11,817 nt of DNA from an uncultured Lachnospiraceae bacterium. GTDB taxonomy: Bacteria > Bacillota > Clostridia > Lachnospirales > Lachnospiraceae. Shown in pieces: positions 1-7,404 of the stretch (positions are counted from its first letter, which is position 1; every line of letters begins with the position of its first letter). The position numbers and the translations under genes were made by a program. Below the pieces are notes generated by a model. The model saw nothing but the letters and a program-made list of their open reading frames with translations, was not told the origin of the DNA and made no database searches. The stretch is from the NCBI GenBank assembly GCA_947653315.1, contig CANTGP010000055.1, forward strand, positions 1-11,817, in the 5' to 3' direction.

Positions 1-3000
1 CCGTCCCGGTAATGCTCCCGTTCCAGGCGGTTCCCGGCAGGGTCATAGGCATACCGTTCTCCTTCCCCGCCCCGGTCCTCACATACCAGGCGGTTCATGC
101 GGTCATAACGGTAGGTTACGGCCATTCCTTCCCTTTTCCCGTCCGCACCGGTCCTTGTCCCCGTCTTCCCCGTCCGGTTCCCGTTCAGGTCGTAAAGCAG
201 GAAGGCATCGTACAGCAGCGTCCCGCCGTCTTCCGTCCCGACGGACAGGCGTTCCAGGTTCCCGTCCCCGTCATAGCCGTAAGTGGTTTTGATTCCCCCC
301 GCCACCCGGGTCTCCCTTATGCGCCCCGCCGCCGTGTAGCGGTATTCCGCGAGGGTCCTCCCCTCCCCGTCCCTCAGCCTTTCCAGCCTGCCGGAAGCGT
401 CATATTCATACCGCGTGCCCATCCCGGTCACGTCCGTCACGCTTTCCAGGCTCCCGTCGGGGTAATAGCCGCAGGACAGCACCTTCCTCCCGTTGCTGCG
501 CTTCCACAGCAGCTTCCCGTCCGGGCGGTACCCGTAAGTGTAGCAGTATCCCCCCGCCACCGCCTTTTTCAGGCGCCCGAGGGAGTCGTATTCCCACGTC
601 CCCATGACCCGGCGCCTGCCGTCCCTGTCCGTGCAGGTCTTCCCGGTGGGCTGTCCGTACAGGTTGTAGGCGGTCCGCGTCACGGTGCCGTTGCGGTCGG
701 TGTGTTCCGTTTCCCTCCCCTCCCGGTCATGGCGGAAGGTTTCACCGGAACCGTCCTGGTACGTGATCCGGCACACCTTCCCCTGGCTGTTGTAGGCATA
801 CCGTATCCTCCCGCCGTTGGCGTCCACGCTTTCCGACAGGTTTCCCGCATAATCGTAGGCATAGGTTTCCGTCCCGCCTTCCGCCGTCCTTACCGACACG
901 GTGCGCCCCCAGCCGTCCGGCAGCAGGGAGGTCTCCCCGCCGTTCCCGTCCCTGATGCCCGTGACATGCCCGCGGGCATTGAGGGACAGGGACTGTGCCG
1001 CCTTCCCCTGCCTGAGGCCGGCGGCGGTCAGGATTTCCAGCGGCATGTCCTGCGCCCCGTAGCGGAAGCGTGTCCGCACGCCGTCCGCATCCACGGTTTC
1101 CACCCTGCGGTTTTTCCCGTCGTAACCGTTACGCACTGTCCGTATGCCGTCCGCGTAACACGCGGACAGGTTCCCGCGGGGGTCGTATTCATATGCCGTG
1201 CAGCCCCAGCCCCCCGAAGGGAGCGGCGCCTTACGCGCGGCCAGCCGTCCGTCCGCGTCATACGCGGCCAGGAACAGCGGCACGTCCCCCTCCGTCACGC
1301 CTGCCAGCCTGTCCGCCGCGTCATAGGCATAACGGGTTTCCCGTTCCTGCCCCTCCGCGCCCTGCCGGCGGACGGATATGACATTCCCCGCCGCGTCATA
1401 GGCAAGGAACGTCTTCCGGTCAATGCCGTTCCCCTTATCCTCCGCCCGCTCTAGGACAAGCCTGCCGCGTGCGTCGTATTCCCGGCGGATGCGATAGCCT
1501 TCCGGCGTCAGGATGCATGTCACGTTCCCGTCGGCGTCACGGCCGTATTCCGTGACCGCCACTTCCGGCATCCCCCCGCCGTCCCGTTCCAGCCCGCTGT
1601 CCAGTGTTTCCCGTTTTTCCGCCAGTCTGCCCGCCCTGTCATAGAGGTACGCAATCCGGCGCAGCACGGTCCTCCCGGTACCGTCCCCTGCCGGGCCGAC
1701 GGTCCGTGTTTCCCCCGTGCGGTTTCCCCTGTCGTCATAACTGTAGGAGACTTCCGCGCCAAGCCCGTCCCATGCCCGGAGCAGCCGGTTCCGCGCATCG
1801 TAGGAGAAGGACAGCACGAGGTCCGTTCCGGCCTCCCACTGTTTCCAGTCCTCCCCGTACTTCCCCCCGTGCCTTGTTTCACGGGTACGGTTCCCGTTCC
1901 CGTCATATGCGTAGGAAGTCATGCGGTAATACGTTTTCCCCCCGTCCCGTCCGGCGGGCTCCAGCTTTCCCGTCATGCGCCCGCACAGGTCGTAAGCGTA
2001 AAGGGTACGGTACCCTTCCGCGTCGGTTTCCTCCACGCAGTTCCCCCACGGGTCGCGGCGGAAGGTTTTCTCCGGTGTCCCGTCCGGTCCCGTGACGGAT
2101 GCCAGCCGGTTCCCTTCGTCATACCCGTAACACCGTCCGGCCCCGTCATCCGTTTCCGCATCATACTGCCCCGGCAACACATGCTTCACCAGGTTCCCGC
2201 TCCCGTCGTAAAAGAAGCGTTCCGTCCCGCCGTCCGCGTGACGGATGCGGAGCAGCCGGTTTTCCCCGTCGTATTCATAACGGGTTCCTTCCCCGTCCCC
2301 CGTCTCCCCGTCATAAGCATTGGGGTGCACCTCCTTCACGACGTTCCCCTCCCCGTCCAGGAACCTTTTTTCCCGGCTCCCGTCCGGGTACCGGGTTTCC
2401 ACCCGCCGTCCAAGGAAGTCATAACGGTATTCCGTGCGTTCCCCCTTCCCTGCCTTCCACTGGGTGGGCGTATAGAACGCGTACACCTGTCCGCTGCCGT
2501 TGTACAGGAGGTGCGTCTCATTCCCTTCCCCGTCCCGCACCATGGTCCTCCACCCGCTGCGGCTGTAAGCATACTCCGTGCGCCCGGCGCCGTCCTCCTC
2601 CGCCAGTCTCCTGCCCAGGGCATCATATTCCAGACTGCACTCGCTGCCGTCCGCGTACACGATGCGGCACGGATAAGGGGACATCCCTTCATAACGGTAG
2701 CGGGTCACGTTCCCCGTCCCGTCGCGTTCCGATACAAGCCGCCCCATGCGGTCCCAGGCATAAGCCTCCTCCGTCCATGCCCCTTCCGACACCTTTTCCC
2801 TGCGCAGCACCGGGTTGTGGTTCCCGTCATAAACATACGAAAGCTCCCTGCCGCCGCTGTCATGTACCAGTGTAAGGTCGCCGTTCCCGTCATAAACATA
2901 CCCTTTCTCCGGCCCGCCGGGACGGGTTTCCTTCACCAGCCTGCCGGAAGCATCGTACTCACGCCTTACGCTCCTGCCCTCCCGGTCCCGCTCCAGTATG

Positions 3001-6000
3001 CGGTTGTTCCCGCCGTCATAGGCAAACGTCTCCTCCGTGCCGTCCGGGTAGCGTATCTCCGTTACCGCCATCCGTTCACTGTACGTGTATACCCTTTCCC
3101 CCGGATACCCGCTGCGGCGCGCATACACGCACCGCTTCCGGTCGTCGTATTCCATCCCGTAGCTTTCCCCGCTTGCAAGGGTCTGCAGGACCACCCTCCC
3201 CTTTCCGTCATAACGGTTGGTCAGGTAAGCCGTACCGTTTTGGTCCGTGGGGGTTTCCAGGTACCCTTCCGCCGTATAGGCATAACGGGACACGCTCCCT
3301 TCCACATGCACCACTTCCGTCAGGAATCCCCCGTCATACCGGTAGTGCATGGTGCGTCCCGTGCTGTCCTCCAGTTCCCCGAGCTTCCCGTCACGGAAGG
3401 TGAAACGGATTTCCGTCCCCTGCACGGTAATCATTTTCTCCGGGTAATCCCCCCGGTATTCCAGTGTCAGGCGGCAGCCGTTGCGGTCCCGTTCCGACAG
3501 CAGCAGCCCCTCCGCGCTGTAACGGAAGGTCTTGTGCAGGTGCGTGTCCAAGACTTCCCACTGTCCCTCAGACACATCGTGGGACAACCGGTAACGTCCG
3601 TTACCGGCGGCATCCGCATATCCCTCCTCCACGGGGACAAAGGCCGCACAGTACCCGTCCGGCAGTTCCACATGCAGCGTTTCCCCGTCACGGCACAGTC
3701 TCCCCTCGTAACTGAAATGCCATCCCTTCCCCATCCATCCTTCCTTCCCGTTTACGGACGCGTACCGACGGGACAGGCGCACGGGTTCCAGCATGCCCGG
3801 GAAAATGAGGTCGTCCGACGCCAAGAGGTAAGCGCCCGACGCGGCATCCACGGGATCGGCAATCACCTGGCACACCCCGGCAAGAGCCATATTCATTCCC
3901 AGGATGTACGCCATACTGACCCGTTCTTCCCTTAAGGTATAATAGGCAACATCCGCCGCTGACCCCACCGTGCCGTCAATAAGCGCATTGGCGGCCTTCC
4001 TTGTAATGTTTTTCGTAAAGTAGCTGCTTCCTGCAGGAAACTGCAGGATGTCCAGCGTCAGCGCCTTCACGGCCCCTTTGCCCATGGAATAAAGGGCATT
4101 CTCCGAACTCAGCTTTCCGTATATGAAATCATTCCTGGCATCCCCTGCCATGGAACCCAGCATGTTAATGCCGTACCTGGCTCCTTTTATGGCTTTTTCG
4201 CTTCCCCTTATTCCTTTCGTCAGGTTTTGGAAAAGTACGGCAGCCTTCCTGGTGTTGCCGGGTTTTGACAGGTTGACTGCCGTGCTTACCGAGCCAACGA
4301 CTTCATACAGCGCACAGATTGTGTCGTCCCAGAAAAGATAATCTTCCTCATTCCCCTGGAAAAATTCATCCCTCATCACGTTATAGGATTCCGACAGGTC
4401 CCCTTCCGCCAGCTTTTCCATGTCCGTACAGCCCTCGCTGATGTTTGCGTAAACCGAAGTGCCGACATATGCCGCCCCTGCCCCGATACCGATTACCATC
4501 GGAACCGATACCGGCGCCGATACCACAATGGCCACGGTCGCCAATGCTCCCCCGACCCCTTTGCTGATTCCGTTCCTGATTTTTACACCCGCTTCTTCCT
4601 GTTTCGCCACAACGGCGGCCACCAGTTTTCCTTCCGCCATGGCATTGATTTGATCCCGTACTGCCCCGTCCCCCGCCTTCAGTTCCGCGGCAATGGTTCC
4701 CGCAGGGGGCAGCGCCTCCTTCTTTTGTTCCGCTTCCTTATGGATGAATGCGGACATGATTTCCGTGTTCCTGTCCATCGTCATGCAGGAGGCGCCACCG
4801 GTCAGCGACAGCTTTATCCCGCCCAATGCCTTGACGGATGTCCTTACGCCCGGAGCGTATCCTCCGCCCCCGAGGTAAATCGTGGTATCCGACAGAAAGG
4901 AAAGGGATATCCCGCGGATGGACAGGGAACCGCTTTTGTCCAGGCGCAGTCCGGCCATTCCGCCGCCCGGTGCAAACGTAATCCCGGCAGGCTCCAGTTC
5001 CATCCGGGAACCGGCAGGATCGGACAGCACTTTATGGTCCGGATTCTTTGCCGTTTTGCCGGTGTTTCCCGCGCCTGTCTGCACGGATGCCCGGGCAGGG
5101 GCGGAAGACGGAGCCATGTCCGCGGCTTTTTCGGACTTGGTTGCCGACCCGGATGCGGCATACCCGCCGCCGGGTACGCCGTTCCCCGTTTCCACAGCGA
5201 CACCCGTTTCCCGCACCGCCTTCCCGGCAAACCCTTCCGCCGGACCGCCGGGAAGGCTCCCGCTGCTCAGGGCGTGCACCGCCATGGCATCCTGCTCGTC
5301 ATGGCTTGGAAAATAAACGTGTACCCGGCTCCCCTCCTCCGGCATACAGTAAAAGTTGCTGGTCTCGATGGCATAGGTGAACCATTTCAGGTCGTCCGCC
5401 TTTTCATAAACCGAATCAATATCAAGATGCACACGTACCTGGTTTCCCTTCCGTTCTTTTACCGTGGCGGGAATGGACATGCCGTATATCTTCGGGTTTT
5501 TCCGTTTTTCCGACAGGATTCCTTTGCGTCTTGCCAGTATGTATTCCGTCACCGGCTCCCCTTTTTCCGTATGGATGTCCACCGATATCACTACCGCCTC
5601 CACATACCCGAGTTTTACCGTTTCCCCTAACCGCAGTATTTTCCGGCTCCTGATATGCCAGCATGTCGTCTCTGCCATTACCAGCCCTTCCCGCCATACC
5701 ATGCCGCCGTGGCGTTCCCTTCCCCGCAGGACCGTATATTCCTCCTCTCCCAGCGTGATTCCCGTTTCCATATGGGGGATACCGAAATATACTTTCCCGT
5801 ACCCCTGTGTGTCATCCGGCAGGAGGAAGGTGGAAAAATGGCTGGCAAGCCGTTTCAGGAATTCCCAATCCGTTTCCCCGTACTGGAGCAGCATCCCCGG
5901 TACCGTGGCGCCGCCGGATGCCTCATCCCGCACTTCTTTTTCCGGGTATTCCGACAGTACTTTTCCCATCACCTGCCTGTAAGTATCCTTTTCCCTGCAG

Positions 6001-6329
6001 AAACTTCGGTACTTTTCCGTCAAATCCCATTCCGACGTATATCCCATACATTCCACATACAGGTAATACAGCCCGCCTTCCTTCCCGGCACGCACACTGC
6101 ACACACGCCCGCAAAAGATCTGCCGCCCGCCTTCCCCCTGCCTGCGGATGGTGACGGACATCCCCTGTTCCGCCCGTTCCACGTTTTCCACCGCCAGTTC
6201 TTCCCGGACCAGCGCCTTTATGGATGCCTGCCCGTGTTCATTCAGTCTTTGGTATATCCGTATCGATTCAATGGCAATCAGACCTTCCGCTTCCAGTCCA
6301 ATCTCCAGTTCATGGTATGGTAATCTCAT
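1..6329 (-). CDS. Giant VgrG-like spike / Rhs (YD-repeat) fusion protein, 3' end outside window
   Basis: One frame is open from ATG 6329 to base 1 (2109 complete codons, no stop); the phase was checked at several points. Domains: a gp27-like module (residues 1-285, LLQYGETDWEFLKR, W155); an OB-fold segment (290-370, KWFTYAI, W316, YCMPEEGSRVHVYFPS); a Gly/Ala/Ser-rich linker (372-440); a needle-like beta segment (440-505, LEPAGITFAPGGG); a helical region with a hydrophobic stretch (about 590-630, VAIVVSAPVSVPMVIGIGAG); further helices to 815; the DUF6531/Rhs entry motif ADPVDAASGAYL (D825); then more than 30 YD repeats to the edge (RYAYDAADRL, EYDARGRL, SYDDRGNR). Rhs shells enclose a C-terminal toxin; the conserved core end and toxin are not in view. 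The start has AAGGGG at 6336-6341, 6 nt upstream. GC rises in the YD part (39 of 60 bases in 2101-2160). The role as a self-loaded spike-effector is inferred. Confidence 0.94.
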   Translation of the reverse strand, partial: MRLPYHELEIGLEAEGLIAIESIRIYQRLNEHGQASIKALVREELAVENVERAEQGMSVTIRRQGEGGRQIFCGRVCSVRAGKEGGLYYLYVECMGYTSEWDLTEKYRSFCREKDTYRQVMGKVLSEYPEKEVRDEASGGATVPGMLLQYGETDWEFLKRLASHFSTFLLPDDTQGYGKVYFGIPHMETGITLGEEEYTVLRGRERHGGMVWREGLVMAETTCWHIRSRKILRLGETVKLGYVEAVVISVDIHTEKGEPVTEYILARRKGILSEKRKNPKIYGMSIPATVKERKGNQVRVHLDIDSVYEKADDLKWFTYAIETSNFYCMPEEGSRVHVYFPSHDEQDAMAVHALSSGSLPGGPAEGFAGKAVRETGVAVETGNGVPGGGYAASGSATKSEKAADMAPSSAPARASVQTGAGNTGKTAKNPDHKVLSDPAGSRMELEPAGITFAPGGGMAGLRLDKSGSLSIRGISLSFLSDTTIYLGGGGYAPGVRTSVKALGGIKLSLTGGASCMTMDRNTEIMSAFIHKEAEQKKEALPPAGTIAAELKAGDGAVRDQINAMAEGKLVAAVVAKQEEAGVKIRNGISKGVGGALATVAIVVSAPVSVPMVIGIGAGAAYVGTSVYANISEGCTDMEKLAEGDLSESYNVMRDEFFQGNEEDYLFWDDTICALYEVVGSVSTAVNLSKPGNTRKAAVLFQNLTKGIRGSEKAIKGARYGINMLGSMAGDARNDFIYGKLSSENALYSMGKGAVKALTLDILQFPAGSSYFTKNITRKAANALIDGTVGSAADVAYYTLREERVSMAYILGMNMALAGVCQVIADPVDAASGAYLLASDDLIFPGMLEPVRLSRRYASVNGKEGWMGKGWHFSYEGRLCRDGETLHVELPDGYCAAFVPVEEGYADAAGNGRYRLSHDVSEGQWEVLDTHLHKTFRYSAEGLLLSERDRNGCRLTLEYRGDYPEKMITVQGTEIRFTFRDGKLGELEDSTGRTMHYRYDGGFLTEVVHVEGSVSRYAYTAEGYLETPTDQNGTAYLTNRYDGKGRVVLQTLASGESYGMEYDDRKRCVYARRSGYPGERVYTYSERMAVTEIRYPDGTEETFAYDGGNNRILERDREGRSVRREYDASGRLVKETRPGGPEKGYVYDGNGDLTLVHDSGGRELSYVYDGNHNPVLRREKVSEGAWTEEAYAWDRMGRLVSERDGTGNVTRYRYEGMSPYPCRIVYADGSECSLEYDALGRRLAEEDGAGRTEYAYSRSGWRTMVRDGEGNETHLLYNGSGQVYAFYTPTQWKAGKGERTEYRYDFLGRRVETRYPDGSREKRFLDGEGNVVKEVHPNAYDGETGDGEGTRYEYDGENRLLRIRHADGGTERFFYDGSGNLVKHVLPGQYDAETDDGAGRCYGYDEGNRLASVTGPDGTPEKTFRRDPWGNCVEETDAEGYRTLYAYDLCGRMTGKLEPAGRDGGKTYYRMTSYAYDGNGNRTRETRHGGKYGEDWKQWEAGTDLVLSFSYDARNRLLRAWDGLGAEVSYSYDDRGNRTGETRTVGPAGDGTGRTVLRRIAYLYDRAGRLAEKRETLDSGLERDGGGMPEVAVTEYGRDADGNVTCILTPEGYRIRREYDARGRLVLERAEDKGNGIDRKTFLAYDAAGNVISVRRQGAEGQERETRYAYDAADRLAGVTEGDVPLFLAAYDADGRLAARKAPLPSGGWGCTAYEYDPRGNLSACYADGIRTVRNGYDGKNRRVETVDADGVRTRFRYGAQDMPLEILTAAGLRQGKAAQSLSLNARGHVTGIRDGNGGETSLLPDGWGRTVSVRTAEGGTETYAYDYAGNLSESVDANGGRIRYAYNSQGKVCRITYQDGSGETFRHDREGRETEHTDRNGTVTRTAYNLYGQPTGKTCTDRDGRRRVMGTWEYDSLGRLKKAVAGGYCYTYGYRPDGKLLWKRSNGRKVLSCGYYPDGSLESVTDVTGMGTRYEYDASGRLERLRDGEGRTLAEYRYTAAGRIRETRVAGGIKTTYGYDGDGNLERLSVGTEDGGTLLYDAFLLYDLNGNRTGKTGTRTGADGKREGMAVTYRYDRMNRLVCEDRGGEGERYAYDPAGNRLEREHYRD

Positions 6330-6335
6330 GCCGTT

Positions 6336-6341
6336 CCCCTT
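6336..6341 (-). promoter_or_regulatory. Ribosome binding site of the spike-Rhs fusion gene
   Basis: AAGGGG on the minus strand, 6 nt before ATG 6329. The Rhs frame stays open further upstream across the 62-bp gap, but that stretch contains no ATG, GTG or TTG in frame, so this site fixes the start. Confidence 0.65.
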
Positions 6342-6391
6342 TCTTCCTATGTCTTTCCCTGTCCATTCTCCGTTGCTACCGCCGATTCCGT

Positions 6392-6877
6392 TTACATTTC
6401 GGGCTGGCCGGACGTCTCGATTTTAATAATGCCGCCGTATTTGCAGGTCAGTGTGGCTTCCCCCATTACGGCATTCTTCCCCTGTTCCACGGAAACATCC
6501 TCTTTCTCCCTGTCCCATTTCACCGATACGATTTCCGGCATACATTCCCCGGCACACCTTACGGCGTCGGTCTGTTCCCCGCCTTCCTGCAGGAATGTCT
6601 CCGCAATCCTCCCCTCAAAATCCGCCCCGGTCTGCGCCTTCACGTTCTTTACGATTTTCATGGCCGCCGCCATGGTCGCCGGATTCTCAAGACTGTAACA
6701 CCCGCCGAAACAGATGATGTTTTCACCGGGTTTTATGTCTTTCACACTGACCTGTGCCGCATTTTTCAGATATACGCCATGGCTCTCCCCAAGCACCAGC
6801 CTGCTCTCCCTCATTCCTTTGGTACAGGTAGTCACCGCCCCGTGTACCACATAAGTATCCTTTAATTCCACCGCCAT
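6392..6877 (-). CDS. DUF4280 PAAR-like tip protein (161 aa)
   Basis: Recognised as DUF4280, a PAAR-like family that caps spikes of T6SS-like and other contractile injection systems. Motifs follow the family pattern: YVVHGAVTTCTKG near the start, SHGVYLKN, the CFGGCYSLENPAT block, CAGEC in the middle, and LTCKYGGIIKIETSGQPE at the C-terminus. Six Cys (18, 56, 60, 108, 112, 145) and His 12 and 33 could bind metal, as the PAAR tip does; metal binding is inferred. About 160 residues is normal for the family. Two adjacent ATGs exist (6880 and 6877). GAGGTGG at 6882-6888 is 1 nt from the first and 4 nt from the second, so the second (MAVELKD) was chosen; the difference is one residue. The start overlaps the upstream stop, and the Rhs fusion begins 62 bp downstream. 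That fusion has no recognisable PAAR domain of its own, so this protein is the likely tip for it or for the two VgrG spikes. Confidence 0.88.
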   Translation of the reverse strand: MAVELKDTYVVHGAVTTCTKGMRESRLVLGESHGVYLKNAAQVSVKDIKPGENIICFGGCYSLENPATMAAAMKIVKNVKAQTGADFEGRIAETFLQEGGEQTDAVRCAGECMPEIVSVKWDREKEDVSVEQGKNAVMGEATLTCKYGGIIKIETSGQPEM

Positions 6878-7404
6878 CATGCCACCTCGATTTCCCGGAA
6901 ATCCACTCCCGTTACCCGCCGCCTTAGCAGGCTTTCCACAACCTCCAAACTCACCACCGGCAGCTTGACCCTGCTGTCCGCAAGAAGAAATGCTTTATGA
7001 TTTCCTACCTTCCCGCTGTCGATTACCATCCTCTTTTCCATGCCGTTCGGATAATATTCCGTGGACACATGCAGCATTTCCAGCTCTTTTAAAAGCAGGT
7101 GGAAATATACAAGCTGACGGCCCTCCTCTTTATGTATCATGACAATCTTCTTCCAAACTAACCCGTCTTCATACATTCCAATGACTTTACCCGCCATTTC
7201 CGACACCATGTAAACCGGGCTTTTCATAAAATCCGGCGCACATTCCCCTTTTCCGTCATCCAGGTAAAGGGCCGTGATATCCTTTATCCTTCCCGCATCC
7301 TCCCATGTAAAAAGATGCCTTCTCCCGGTTATGTCAAAATCACGGAGTCCTATGGCATCCGCCAGTGCCGTATCCTGGTCCATAAAAAAATACCTTGTCC
7401 TCAT
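6877..7404 (-). CDS. Possible DUF1629/Imm11-like protein (175 aa)
   Basis: A soluble protein with no signal peptide, membrane segment or catalytic motif that I can recognise. The layout resembles the DUF1629/Imm11 family (immunity-like proteins of polymorphic toxin loci): a Leu-Tyr-Leu-Asp segment, then PVYMVSEMAGKVIGMYEDG, then a central strand block, an IDSGKVGNHKAFLLADSR segment and a closing PVVSLEVVESLLRRRVTGVD. This is a pattern resemblance only, not a proven homology. Start ATG at 7404 overlaps the upstream stop (ATGA) and has AGGGG just upstream, so it is probably translationally coupled to the pentapeptide gene. Its stop overlaps the DUF4280 start. Local base composition is clearly lower in GC than the Rhs region (27 of 60 bases in 7021-7080). 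It sits before the PAAR-like and Rhs genes, whereas Rhs immunity genes normally follow the toxin end, so a shared assembly or chaperone function is as plausible as immunity. The coding call is firm; the function is uncertain. Confidence 0.6.
   Translation of the reverse strand: MRTRYFFMDQDTALADAIGLRDFDITGRRHLFTWEDAGRIKDITALYLDDGKGECAPDFMKSPVYMVSEMAGKVIGMYEDGLVWKKIVMIHKEEGRQLVYFHLLLKELEMLHVSTEYYPNGMEKRMVIDSGKVGNHKAFLLADSRVKLPVVSLEVVESLLRRRVTGVDFREIEVA
6882..6888 (-). promoter_or_regulatory. Ribosome binding site of the DUF4280 gene, inside the preceding gene's 3' end
   Basis: GAGGTGG on the minus strand, within the last codons of the Imm11-like gene. It is better spaced for the ATG at 6877 than for the ATG at 6880, and suggests coupled translation of the two genes. 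Confidence 0.6.

Noticed and set aside
1..3860. Regularly recurring short sequences (tat gac / gtcata type) as a CRISPR or tandem repeat array
   Set aside because: The recurrence follows the codons of YD repeats and spacing is irregular; there is no constant direct repeat of 23-40 bases.
12..3935. Long plus-strand open frames (480 aa at 12-1454 and 688 aa at 1869-3935)
   Set aside because: They lie exactly antisense to the Rhs frame. The GC-rich sense codons leave few stops on the other strand; the predicted proteins are monotonous Pro/Val/Arg/Phe sequence with no domain, and the minus strand reads clear YD repeats.
4650..5630. Plus-strand 326-aa open frame
   Set aside because: Antisense to the OB-fold, needle and hydrophobic part of the spike-Rhs fusion; no ribosome site or recognisable motif.
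1..6329. Possible pseudogene or frameshifted Rhs gene
   Set aside because: Phase is continuous: codon boundaries at 6329, 5867, 5384, 3857, 1322 and 20 agree and no in-frame stop was met.
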